This document shows, piece after piece, positions 48,263 through 57,056 of a stretch of 64,000 bases of DNA. This DNA comes from Verrucomicrobiota bacterium. GTDB lineage: Bacteria; Verrucomicrobiota; Verrucomicrobiae; Limisphaerales; UBA11358. The position numbers and the translations under genes are program-made. The number at the start of each line of letters is the position of its first letter. Position 1 is the stretch's first letter. Location: the NCBI GenBank assembly GCA_014860005.1, contig JACZKP010000177.1, positions 11,621-75,620 on the forward strand. The letters run 5' to 3'. A model generated the notes under the pieces. It was not told the DNA's origin, ran no database searches, and saw only the letters and a program-made list of their open reading frames with translations.

Positions 48263-51200
48263 TCAAACCGCGAAAACTTTTGCGTACACCTCGCGAATCG
48301 CCGCGCGCCATTTCGCCAGCGCTGCCGCAAAGGCTTCCGGGGTGGCGAACCCGCAGCGGACGGACACACGATAGTACGGCGCGGGATCGTCCGGGAGAAC
48401 GGTTTCGCCTTCGTAACTCCAGCGCCGCAAAATTCCTTCAACCCGCCGCAACTGGCGGTAGTTCTCCAGAAACTTCCCGCCGTCCGGCAATACGCCTTCC
48501 GTGTGCGCCCGCTCCAGCGCCCGAAGCGTGTGCGGCGCCTGCCAGCCGTGCGCCAGGCACATCGCCTGCGCAATGAACTCCGCATCCATCAATCCACCCT
48601 TGCCGGTCTTGATCGCAAGAGCATCCTGACCCGTCGGGGTGCGCTCCTTCTCAATGCGCAGCCGCATCTCGTGAATCTTCTGTTTCCAATCCGGCGAGAA
48701 GCAGGAAGGCAACGTAGGACAGGAGTCGTGCCTAGCTTTATCTTTTCCTCCCTCAGTTCGTCTCGATTGCGACAGGCGCGACGCCTGACCTACGCGAGAA
48801 AAATCTGCCAATTGCGCCGCCAACTGCTGAAACTTTGCCCCAAGCTTCAAGTCTCCCGCCACGGGCCGCACGCGGGTGAGGGATTGAATCTCCCAGAGTT
48901 GCGCGCGTTGCCGGTAGTAATCCGCGTAGGCGGAAAGTGTGTTGACCAGCAGCCCTTTCTCGCCGTCCGGCCGCAGGCGCGCGTCGGTGGGAAAAAGCAG
49001 ACCCTGTTCGGTCCGCTTGGACAACAAGTCCATGACTTCCACCGCAAACTTTTGCAAACCCGCAAGATTTCTGGTCTTGGAATTGGCGACGAAGACGATG
49101 TCGAGGTCCGAGCCGTAATTAATCTCGCTGCCGCCAAGCTTGCCCAGCCCCATGATGACGAAGGGCGGCTGCTTGAGTTTGTGTTTGCGCATGACGGATT
49201 CCAGCGCGTATTGCAGACACGCATCCGCGAGCGCCGAAAGTTCCGCCAGGTTCTGTTCAAAATCCACCAGGCCCAGGATGTCGCGCAGGCCAAGGCGCAT
49301 GAATTCCGCCGCATGATAACGCCGCAGCCAATGATGCTGGTCCGCATCGGCCAATCCGTGGCGCAGGTCCTTGAGGATTTCCTGGGCTGTCTTGCGCGTG
49401 GTGAGCCGTCCGCCGAATACCAGGTCATCCAGTAATTCCGGCGCGCGAATCAAACCCTCGGCGAGAAATTCCGAACGGTCAAACAGCAGCAGCAGCAACT
49501 CGAAGAAAGTCGGATTGCTGTTCCACAAATCAAACAGCGTCGCGCGTGTGCCGTAGGCGCTGATAAAGCTGTCGAGCCGCGTCACGACCCGGTCGGGATC
49601 GGACAGTGTTTTCGGAGACAACGTCAGCGTGTCCGATTTGCCATCATCCGTGCGGCAAAGCGCAAAGAGCCGGGGCAGAAGCTGGCGGGCAAGTTCCACC
49701 GTGCGCGGCGAAACATGCACGTAACCCGGACCCTCCACAAATTCACGCAGTACGCGGAACGCCTTGTCCACGTCGCGAAACCAATGCCGGACCAGCAGCG
49801 CCTTCCACTCCGCTTCCGCACCGTCGAAACTGTCAGGGAATGGAGACGCCTCGCGAGGCGCTTCCGAGCGGAGCAATTGATCATAGACCCGTCGCACATT
49901 CTGTGTGTGCTTTTGGCGGGCGGATTCGAATTGCTTGCGGGAAGCGAAACCCATCAATTTCGCGAGTCGCTCCTGTGCAGCTTTGTCATCGGGGATGGAG
50001 TGCGTTTGCAGGTTTTCCTCCATCTGCAACCGATGCTCGACGTCGCGCAGAAAACAATAAGCCGCTTCCAGTTCTTCCGCTTCCGTTGCGGTGAGCCAGT
50101 GGTACTCCACGAGCTTGGCCAGGCAGGGCAAGGTTTGGGTGAGCTGCAGAAAGGGCTGCCGGCCGGCGTGAAGCAATTGCCGGGATTGCGCGATGAATTC
50201 AATTTCGCGAATGCCGCCGCGTCCCAGTTTCACATTGCGGTCCAGTTCGCCGGTGCGCACCACCTCGGTTTCGATGCGGTCCTTCATCGCGGCGACTTCC
50301 TTGAGCACCCCGGGACTGATGGACCGCGCGAAGCGGAACGGCTGGATCATCTCCAGAAACTCGGCGGCCAGCCCTTGATCGCCGGCCACGCCCCGGGCTT
50401 TGATCAGCATCATACGCTCCCAGGTTTGTCCCCATTGCGCGTAATAATTCTCATAACTGCCCAGTGACCGGCAAAGCGGGCCGGCATCGCCCTCGGGTCG
50501 CAGCCGTAGATCAATCCGATACAACGCACCATCATTCGTCATGCGCGACACCTCGGCGATGAAGCTTTCCGCAAGGCGATTGAAGAACTGGTGGTTCGAC
50601 AGAGTCGTGGCCGGCGTTTTCTTTTTGCCGGGCGGTTCTTTGAAAACTTGCCCCTCCTCACTGTAAACGAACAACACATCCACGTCGGAGCTGTAATTCA
50701 ATTCCTGTCCACCCAGCTTGCCCATGCCCAAAACACAGAACGCGGTGGGCCACCATCGGCCCCCGGCATCCTGATGAAAAGGCAGGCCAAAGCGGGTGGT
50801 GAATTGTACGCGGCATGTCTGCCAGACGCTCTCCAGGCATACATCCGCCACGTCGGAAAGTTCCCGCGTGATTTCCACGACCTTCGCCAGCCGGGCCAGG
50901 TCGCGCGTCGCGATGCGCAGCATCTGCTGTTGCTTGAAGCGCCGCAACCGAACTAAGGCTTCAGGCTGGTCGCGGGCCGCCAACAGCGGCTTGAGCCAGA
51001 CCGCCACCTCGCCCTGCAAACCCTGCTTGCGGCGCGGATGACGAATGTGGTCCAGGTCTATCGCCGCGAGCCAGTCCGGGTTGGCCACCAATAGATTGCT
51101 GAGCGCCTGCGATCCGCTGAACAACGCCGTCAATACTTGAATATGGTCCGCGGAAAGTCTCTCCAATTGAGGCCCTACTTCCGTGGCGGACAATACCTCG

Positions 51201-51268
51201 AAGAAGTGTCGCGCCCGCTGCGGGTCAGCGCAGTTCGCGAGGGGATTGGCCCAGGATGATGCAATCAT
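48263..51268 (-). CDS. glnE: Bifunctional glutamine synthetase adenylyltransferase/adenylyl-removing enzyme
   Basis: 1001 residues that switch glutamine synthetase activity by adenylylation. Two nucleotidyltransferase domains: N-terminal GMGKLGGQELNYSSDVDVLF (deadenylylation) and C-terminal GLGKLGGSEINYGSDLDIVF (adenylylation), joined by helical regions with the LGRGGIREIEFIAQ pattern. In the C-terminal half a stretch VGQASRLSQSRRTEGG...HDSCPTLP is encoded by a palindromic element (48713-48794) and lies before the conserved KEKIHEMRLRIEKER-like helix. The frame is kept. Ends 16 bp before the stop of the opposite gene. Confidence 0.95.
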   Translation of the reverse strand: MIASSWANPLANCADPQRARHFFEVLSATEVGPQLERLSADHIQVLTALFSGSQALSNLLVANPDWLAAIDLDHIRHPRRKQGLQGEVAVWLKPLLAARDQPEALVRLRRFKQQQMLRIATRDLARLAKVVEITRELSDVADVCLESVWQTCRVQFTTRFGLPFHQDAGGRWWPTAFCVLGMGKLGGQELNYSSDVDVLFVYSEEGQVFKEPPGKKKTPATTLSNHQFFNRLAESFIAEVSRMTNDGALYRIDLRLRPEGDAGPLCRSLGSYENYYAQWGQTWERMMLIKARGVAGDQGLAAEFLEMIQPFRFARSISPGVLKEVAAMKDRIETEVVRTGELDRNVKLGRGGIREIEFIAQSRQLLHAGRQPFLQLTQTLPCLAKLVEYHWLTATEAEELEAAYCFLRDVEHRLQMEENLQTHSIPDDKAAQERLAKLMGFASRKQFESARQKHTQNVRRVYDQLLRSEAPREASPFPDSFDGAEAEWKALLVRHWFRDVDKAFRVLREFVEGPGYVHVSPRTVELARQLLPRLFALCRTDDGKSDTLTLSPKTLSDPDRVVTRLDSFISAYGTRATLFDLWNSNPTFFELLLLLFDRSEFLAEGLIRAPELLDDLVFGGRLTTRKTAQEILKDLRHGLADADQHHWLRRYHAAEFMRLGLRDILGLVDFEQNLAELSALADACLQYALESVMRKHKLKQPPFVIMGLGKLGGSEINYGSDLDIVFVANSKTRNLAGLQKFAVEVMDLLSKRTEQGLLFPTDARLRPDGEKGLLVNTLSAYADYYRQRAQLWEIQSLTRVRPVAGDLKLGAKFQQLAAQLADFSRVGQASRLSQSRRTEGGKDKARHDSCPTLPSCFSPDWKQKIHEMRLRIEKERTPTGQDALAIKTGKGGLMDAEFIAQAMCLAHGWQAPHTLRALERAHTEGVLPDGGKFLENYRQLRRVEGILRRWSYEGETVLPDDPAPYYRVSVRCGFATPEAFAAALAKWRAAIREVYAKVFAV
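48713..48794. repeat. Palindromic element inside glnE (purD family)
   Basis: CGTAGGACAGGAGTCGTGCC and GACAGGCGCGACGCCTGACC TACG (space inserted) are its arms. On the minus strand it reads GQASRLS...DSCPT, the same phase and strand as in purD (GQASRLS...DACPT). Confidence 0.85.
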
Positions 51269-51280
51269 CGCTGCTCGAGA

Positions 51281-52270
51281 TTATCGTGTGATGGTTTCCA
51301 GCGTAACGGCTGTTGGGCTGTTTGCCTGCGTCCGGTTTAGCGTCGTGAACAGTCCGCGCCAAAATCCCGCGCCGTAGAGCAAGTGCGCCATCACCATTAG
51401 CGGCAAGGCACACAGACTGTGAGCGACTCCGCCTCGTGCCATTAGCACCATGATTTGAAGAATCACCGCAACCAGGTAAAGCAGCAGCGGAACCTCATAA
51501 GCCTTCAAAAGCCATTCTGAATCCGGATGGAAGGTGATGCTCCAGAGGATTGGCAGCGTCAGAAGATAAATCAGGAATAGCGGCGGGGCGAAGTTCAATG
51601 CCGAGCCGAATGTCGGATTAACCCGGAATTGTTCCGCCCGCCCCCGTCCGTAAGTCAGCAGCATTTTCGCAAAAGATTTGATTGTGCGCCGTGGACGGCG
51701 GTAAACGACCAGTTCGGGATCGTAGAGCAGCTTCCCGTCTGCTTTCTGAATATCATCCATCAACGCATTCTCCTCGTTGGGATAGAGGGCCTCGTTGAAG
51801 CCGCCGTGCTTGAGCACCGTTGCGCGCCGCGCAAGCTGATTGCAGAGAATCAATTCCTTTTCGCCGGTTTGGCGCAACTTTCCAACGGGGGTGTAGCGGG
51901 CGCGGCTGGGGCCGAAGGCAAGCCAGCTTGCCAGCACCAACGCAAGAACCTGTTCCAGAACCGGCGCATCAGCCGGGCAGAGGTTCGGCCCACCGACGAT
52001 CTGCACGTTCGGATCACGGAAATGTTCCACGGCTCGGCGAAGGTTGCCGGGAGCTGCAACAGAATCATCATCCAGAAAATAAACCAGTTCGCCGTGCGCG
52101 GCGCGGAGGGCGGCGTTGCGTTGAACGGAAGGCTGCCGGCCGCGCGCAACAATGATCTCCAGTTTGTCCGACGGATAGTCCAGGGCGCGAGCAGCGGCCA
52201 CGGCCTTCGGCTCACCGCCGTCGGGCCGCGTGGGAATGATGACCGTTACGCTCGGCAAACTGTCGCTCAC
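51281..52270 (-). CDS. Glycosyltransferase family 2 protein
   Basis: 329 residues. GT-A domain: SVTVIIPTRPDGGEPKAVAA, LEIIVARGRQPSVQRNAALR, metal motif FLDDDSVAAP, and NEENALMDDIQKADGKLLYD with the acceptor-side ED-like residues. The C-terminus carries about three membrane helices (APPLFLIYLLTLPILW, LLLYLVAVILQIMVLM, LPLMVMAHLLYGAGFW). Probably builds a surface polysaccharide or glycolipid. Lies 12 bp upstream of glnE in the same direction. Confidence 0.88.
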   Translation of the reverse strand: MSDSLPSVTVIIPTRPDGGEPKAVAAARALDYPSDKLEIIVARGRQPSVQRNAALRAAHGELVYFLDDDSVAAPGNLRRAVEHFRDPNVQIVGGPNLCPADAPVLEQVLALVLASWLAFGPSRARYTPVGKLRQTGEKELILCNQLARRATVLKHGGFNEALYPNEENALMDDIQKADGKLLYDPELVVYRRPRRTIKSFAKMLLTYGRGRAEQFRVNPTFGSALNFAPPLFLIYLLTLPILWSITFHPDSEWLLKAYEVPLLLYLVAVILQIMVLMARGGVAHSLCALPLMVMAHLLYGAGFWRGLFTTLNRTQANSPTAVTLETITR

Positions 52271-52373
52271 GACGCAGAGGCTACGTTTAGGCGTTCAAAG
52301 TTCAATGTTCAAAGTTTGGAGTTGTCATTGCGTCCCGGTGGCCAATCAGTGAGACTGCCAGCCTGAATTCGTT

Positions 52374-52919
52374 ATGGAAAACATGAGTTCCATCCAGTTG
52401 AAGCGTGATTGTACGGCCATTCAAATCCCGGCCGGCAACGCGATTACCTTAAACGCAGGCACGTCGGTGACGATCACTCAAACGCTGGGTGGGAGCTACA
52501 CCGTGCATGCGCCGGGCGGTTTGTTCCGCATTGCGGCGCAGGATGCGGATGCGCTGGGGATGGAAGTGACACCACTCGAAGCGTCGTCCACGACTGCGGA
52601 CAAGCCCGCGGACGAACAGGCGATTTGGGACACTTTGCGGACCTGCTTTGATCCCGAGATTCCTGTCAACATCGTGGACCTCGGACTCGTTTATGACATG
52701 CGGCTCGCGAAGCTGCCAAGCGGCGAGAGTCGTGTGGACGTGAAGATGACCCTCACCGCCCCGGGTTGCGGCATGGGCCCGTCCATCGCCGGCGATGCGG
52801 AGGTTAAATTACTGAATCTTCCAGGTATTGAGGAGGCGCACGTCGAGATAGTGTGGGATCCTCCGTGGCATCATTCCATGATTACGGAAGCGGGGCGCAA
52901 GGTGCTGGGGCTGGATTGA
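52374..52919 (+). CDS. sufT: SufT-like iron-sulfur cluster assembly factor
   Basis: 181 residues. The N-terminal part (LNAGTSVTITQTLGGSYTVH) is the extra domain of the SufT subgroup. The C-terminal MIP18/DUF59 domain has IWDTLRTCFDPEIPVNIVDL, GLVYDMRL, the conserved TAPGCGMGPSIAGDAE motif with the reactive Cys, and VEIVWDPPWHHSMIT. SufT helps mature Fe-S proteins. No other suf gene is close. ATG at 52374 or 52383. Confidence 0.9.
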   Translation: MENMSSIQLKRDCTAIQIPAGNAITLNAGTSVTITQTLGGSYTVHAPGGLFRIAAQDADALGMEVTPLEASSTTADKPADEQAIWDTLRTCFDPEIPVNIVDLGLVYDMRLAKLPSGESRVDVKMTLTAPGCGMGPSIAGDAEVKLLNLPGIEEAHVEIVWDPPWHHSMITEAGRKVLGLD

Positions 52920-53070
52920 TTCACAAACGTTGGTGTCAGCGAAGACAGCCAGATTTCACCCGTTCGGCTTCTAATCGTTCCGCCGCCGTTGCAAGAATGG
53001 AGGTGTTCCTTTCTCGCTGCATCTCAAGTTCCCATCAAGCCGAACACTCTGGACTGGCCTCGGTGTAGCA

Positions 53071-55347
53071 TCAGGGACCGGCGATGAGTTCAACCGTGCG
53101 GAAGAAAACCTGAGTCGCTGTTGCGTCAATTCCTGGCACCGCCGCACTCAAGGTATTGAGCGTCACCCCGGCCGGCAATCGAACCCACGACCCGGCTGCA
53201 GTTGGATTCGTGCTGTATTCGATGGCGTAGGTCGAGGCAGGTTTGCCAAATAGCATCAGGCGGCGCGAGCCATCTGTGTTGAAGGCCGCTTCCAACAAAG
53301 CCTCTTGGGCAATGATCACAGCCCGACCAGGTTCAGCTGGCCGGTCTGCAATGAATGTGCCGTCCGACTTGGTGGCGCTGAAAGGCCGGACGCGCAATGG
53401 CACGAAGGCCGATTGTTGATTTGCGATGGTGGAGAAACTCAATTGGGCAACTTCTTTGGAGCCAAGGAGCGTTTGCCCCGATCGCGTCGCCAATTGAATC
53501 ACGACACTTGAATTAGGAAGCGCCACCACCGATGTCGATGCGGGATCAATCTCCGAGGCAAGCGCCTGAAGCGAGAAGTTGGACAACCGCCCGGGCGGCA
53601 CGTCCAGCACCAGATTCAGGCTGGCTACGCCTTCGCTCGAACTGAAGTTGAGCGCCACGCTTCCAGTCTGGCCAGCGCGCAACTCTGTAGAACCCAAACT
53701 CAACTGGGCCACATCCGAGTCAATGGTAACCCAGAAGGAACGACTGAAGGTGTTATTGTAGGCCTGCCCATTGTTGACTGTGACTGTGATCACGGCGCTG
53801 CCGTACCCATCCGTTGCCGGGACGAAATTCAGACTGCCAGTGGGATTGGGACTGCTGTAAGTCACGATCGGATGCGGTATGAGATCGGGATTGCTGGACT
53901 CCGCAGTAACCGTGAGAGCCGCAAGTCCATCAGGCAAACCTGAGGTGATGCCCGATAGGTTCACGTTCTGCACGCCCGCGTTCTCGGTAAGCGAAAGATT
54001 TACCAGCGGGTCCAATGTGGGCGGATCATTTGGAGAAACGACCTTCACGGTGAACACCTGGGTTACGATGTTGTTGCTCGAGCCACCGTCATTAACGGTG
54101 ACGGTAACGGTGGTCGAGCCAAACTGACCAGCCACGGGCGCCAAGCTAAGTGTCCCAGACGTGTTCGGACTTTGATAATTGACTGAGGGATGAGGAATCA
54201 GAGCCGGATTCCCTGACAGCGCGCTGACAATCAACGTCTGATTCTCATTTGGCGCACCCGAGGTAATGCCGGAAAGCACAACCACCCGCGAGCCGATGGC
54301 TTCCGTCCCGCCAGCGACCACCGTGTCGCCTACCGGATCGAGCGTTGGCGGCTGGTTAACAGACCTGACCGTGACTGTGAAGCTCCGACTGCGAGTGCTG
54401 TTTACGGTTCCGCCATCGCTCACGGTAACGGTAATCGTCGCGGTGCCGTAGGCGTAAGTAACCGGCTCAAAGATCAGTGTACCCACCGCGTCCGGGCTGG
54501 TATAGTCAACGCTAGGATGTGGTACCAGCGCTGGGTTGCTAGAACTGGCCGTAACGGTCAGCGGCTGCAACTCATTGGCTGAACCAGAACTGATGCCGGC
54601 CAAATTGACTGTCTGCTCGCCCGCATTTTCGTTGATCGTACGATTGCTGATGGAATCCAGCGTTGGCCTTGTGTTTGAATCAGTAACCGCGACCGTGAAG
54701 GCACGGACAACTAGGTTATTATTCGTGCCTCCGTCATCCACAGTCACTGTGACAATGGCGGTGCCGGATTGATTGCTGACCGGCTGAACGGTCAGTTGCC
54801 CGGCGGTATTCGGGCTGGTGTAATTGACCGTCGGGTGCGGTATGAGGCTTGGATTACTGGAAGTGGCACTGACCACAAGGGTTTGCGACTCATTCTGCGA
54901 GCCGGAGGTAATGCCGGAAAGGTCTATGGCCTGCGCTGGAGCGCTCTGATTGATTGTGATGTCAGCCGGTTGATCCAAAGTCGGCGGTTGGTTCGGAGAT
55001 TGAACAGCAGGGACCGTGTAGGAGAGTTCATCCGAGAATTCGCTCTCCACACCCAGATCATTCACCGCAGTGGCAGCAATGAAGTAAGTGGTGCCTTCGA
55101 CCAGGTTGGACAGAGTGCCGCTGGTCGTGTTGCCCGCCGAGACTTGATTGGTGTAGTTGCGGCTCGCGACACCGTGGTAAACCCTGTAGCCAACCACACT
55201 GGGACTGGCACTCGCGTCCCAAGCCAGCGTCACATTCCTAGCCGCGGTCGCGGGGAAAGGCGAGAAAATGGCAAGAGTGGATAAGAGAAATGTGCTGAGA
55301 ACGATGCGCCTCATACAACCGGTGATTCCTGCTCCTTTTACATCCAT
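53071..55347 (-). CDS. Large secreted protein with fibronectin III, repeated cadherin-like domains and a cohesin-like domain
   Basis: 758 residues. Signal peptide (RRIVLSTFLLSTLAIFSPFP), a fibronectin type III domain (VTLAWDASASPSVVGYRVYH, YFIAATAVNDLGVESEFSDE), then four repeats of about 110 residues with the pattern PTLD...I.....Q.V.LSGI.SG..NE.Q.L.V.A.SSNP.LIPHP. A cohesin-like domain (LGSTELRAGQTGSVALNFSS, GVASLNLVLDVP) and the usual verrucomicrobial end domain follow. Probably surface-exposed. ATG 55347 with GGAG eight bases upstream is preferred; ATG 55314 is an alternative directly before the signal peptide. Confidence 0.8.
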   Translation of the reverse strand: MDVKGAGITGCMRRIVLSTFLLSTLAIFSPFPATAARNVTLAWDASASPSVVGYRVYHGVASRNYTNQVSAGNTTSGTLSNLVEGTTYFIAATAVNDLGVESEFSDELSYTVPAVQSPNQPPTLDQPADITINQSAPAQAIDLSGITSGSQNESQTLVVSATSSNPSLIPHPTVNYTSPNTAGQLTVQPVSNQSGTAIVTVTVDDGGTNNNLVVRAFTVAVTDSNTRPTLDSISNRTINENAGEQTVNLAGISSGSANELQPLTVTASSSNPALVPHPSVDYTSPDAVGTLIFEPVTYAYGTATITVTVSDGGTVNSTRSRSFTVTVRSVNQPPTLDPVGDTVVAGGTEAIGSRVVVLSGITSGAPNENQTLIVSALSGNPALIPHPSVNYQSPNTSGTLSLAPVAGQFGSTTVTVTVNDGGSSNNIVTQVFTVKVVSPNDPPTLDPLVNLSLTENAGVQNVNLSGITSGLPDGLAALTVTAESSNPDLIPHPIVTYSSPNPTGSLNFVPATDGYGSAVITVTVNNGQAYNNTFSRSFWVTIDSDVAQLSLGSTELRAGQTGSVALNFSSSEGVASLNLVLDVPPGRLSNFSLQALASEIDPASTSVVALPNSSVVIQLATRSGQTLLGSKEVAQLSFSTIANQQSAFVPLRVRPFSATKSDGTFIADRPAEPGRAVIIAQEALLEAAFNTDGSRRLMLFGKPASTYAIEYSTNPTAAGSWVRLPAGVTLNTLSAAVPGIDATATQVFFRTVELIAGP

Positions 55348-55762
55348 GGCGAAAGCTCCATACGCATAAGTGTTGCCAACTCCTAAATCGGGCAACGTCA
55401 CGTCCCCTTCTGCTCTCCGTTGTCAGACGATTCCCTACGGACAGGACTGGATTCACATTGCCGGAAACCTGCCAATTCCGAAGATTTTGCGCAGAACACT
55501 AATTTCTCAGCTGAATGATTTGATTTCCTTGTTCACACTCTGCCGTCAGGTCAACAGTTGGAACTCCTTAAGACACGGTTGTCTTGAAAACAAGCAAGCA
55601 CCCAACAGACAAAACGTAGGCGGGGCTGCGCAATGCCGACTCGTTCGCATTGCCTAGCCGGCCAGCAACGCTACGCAAGCCAGCGTTCGATATCGCGACC
55701 TTTGGCGACTCTTCTTACCCCAACTTACTGGCTGCGAAAGAAGGCGTTGCTTGAAAATGGCT
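55348..55762. other. Intergenic region before tRNA-Ala
   Basis: About 415 bp in which I see no supported gene, repeat or RNA. It must contain the promoter of the large secreted protein on the minus strand. Confidence 0.4.
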
Positions 55763-55790
55763 TTGACAATACGGGCGGGAAAACTAGATT
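55763..55790 (+). promoter_or_regulatory. Sigma70-type promoter of tRNA-Ala
   Basis: TTGACA at 55763-55768 and TAGATT at 55785-55790 are separated by 16 bp. The tRNA begins 17 bp after the -10 element, a normal distance. Confidence 0.55.
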
Positions 55791-55806
55791 GGCCATCGCT
55801 TTGGAT

Positions 55807-55882
55807 GGGGTCGTAGCTCAGTTGGTAGAGCACCACAATGGCATTGTGGGGGTCGCAAGTTCGAATCTTGTCGGCTCCACCA
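55807..55882 (+). tRNA. tRNA-Ala (anticodon GGC)
   Basis: 76 bases with encoded CCA. Acceptor stem GGGGTCG/CGGCTCC includes the G3-U70 pair that identifies alanine tRNAs. D arm GCTCAGTTGGTAGAGC, anticodon arm CCACA-ATGGCAT-TGTGG with anticodon GGC, and T arm with GTTCGAAT are all regular. Confidence 0.93.
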
Positions 55883-55890
55883 TCCTTTCA

Positions 55891-55934
55891 GGCCCGTCAG
55901 TGTTGGGGGAAACCCAATATTGACGGGCCTTCTT
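55891..55934 (+). terminator. Intrinsic terminator of tRNA-Ala
   Basis: GGCCCGTCA pairs with TGACGGGCC, extended by CAGTGTTGGG/CCCAATATTG complementarity, followed by TTCTTC. It starts eight bases after the tRNA CCA end. Confidence 0.75.
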
Positions 55935-57056
55935 CGCGTTTTCACACTTCTTGCCTCCCTCGGCGTTGCTGGGGACTTTATAGGGTGTTGTTTGGGAAAC
56001 GGTGGGAAACGGACTTTGACTCACCCAGCCGCAGTTGAATTCAGAAACAACTGGCCGGGTGTTTGCAAAAAGAAAATCCTTGGACAGCCGGAAGGCCAAT
56101 CCAGGGATCTTAATTCAGCGGCACGAGGCTATCGCTTGGCGGGAAGCCCCGCATGCTTGTGGATCCCAACGGCTCCACCATTCAAATCTCGAGGCGTGCG
56201 TCCCTTGGCCTACTGCACCTGAATCGTTCCCTGCACCCCACGGTACGGAGCGTGGGCCTGTCCACCCTCTGCAGTATTGCTAGGGAAGACGGGTGACCCG
56301 CAGCGGATTGGCTGGAAGGTGACGGACGGTGGCTTACGCGGAAACTCTGACTTGATTTGTTGTGACGACCTCCCTCACCCCAGCCCAGCCCCCAAGGAGA
56401 GATTCCCCCGAACAAATACGCGCATTGCGCCCTTGAACCTCAATATGCGCAAGCCGTCGATTATCAAAGATGGCATTTTGAGGTTACTGGGCAGGGTGAA
56501 TTACCCGCCGCGATTTTGAAATACCGTGCGACGGGATCGGCCGGACAATTATTGGCATACCAGAAGACGAACAACGGCTGTTCCCTCTCCCCATCCCTCG
56601 GCCGTGGGAACGGGAGAGTATGGCCGAAAGCCGGGTGAGGTATGAGGGGGAATAGCGTTGAATGGGAGAGGGTCAGCGTGAGGGCGAGTGTTGAAACATA
56701 CAACGGGGCGCGACGGTGTCCTGGGATCAGTCGCAGCGGCTGAAAGAGTGAAGCAGGATGAAATGTTCCAGGCCGCTCGGCGCGCGAACGGGCTGCGGCT
56801 GGTGCTATGTACACTACCATGCACCGGGATATTTTGGAGTGCGCCGGCGGAGCGTTGCGGCAACGGCGCTTTCGAGCAGGCGGAGATGGTCTGAATTCAC
56901 GGGCGACTTTCGTACGTTCCAAAAGCGGTGTCGCGCTGCGTTTGCCACCGCAGTCCAAAGCTGGAGCGCGACCTTTAGGTCGCTTCAACGGGCGATGGCA
57001 AGAGGTGTGGCGATTTCGGTTTGGACGTTGAAGCGGCGTGAACGCCGCGTGCCATG
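55935..57056. other. Gene-poor region with repeats between tRNA-Ala and the PLD nuclease
   Basis: No gene is supported in about 1.1 kb. CGGCTCCACCAT at 56170-56181 repeats the last 12 bases of tRNA-Ala and its flank. Between 56585 and 56680 lie CCCTCTCCC...GGGAGAGGG-like repeats. From 56925 to 57055 a GGTGTCGCGCTGCGTTTGCC ACCGCAG repeat (space inserted) and GCGACCTTTAGGTCGC and GGCGTGAACGCC hairpins occur, of types scattered in related genomes. Confidence 0.5.

Noticed and set aside
55935..57056. Integrase or phage remnant after tRNA-Ala
   Set aside because: No frame shows tyrosine-recombinase motifs; only short repeats and the 12-bp tRNA end repeat were found.
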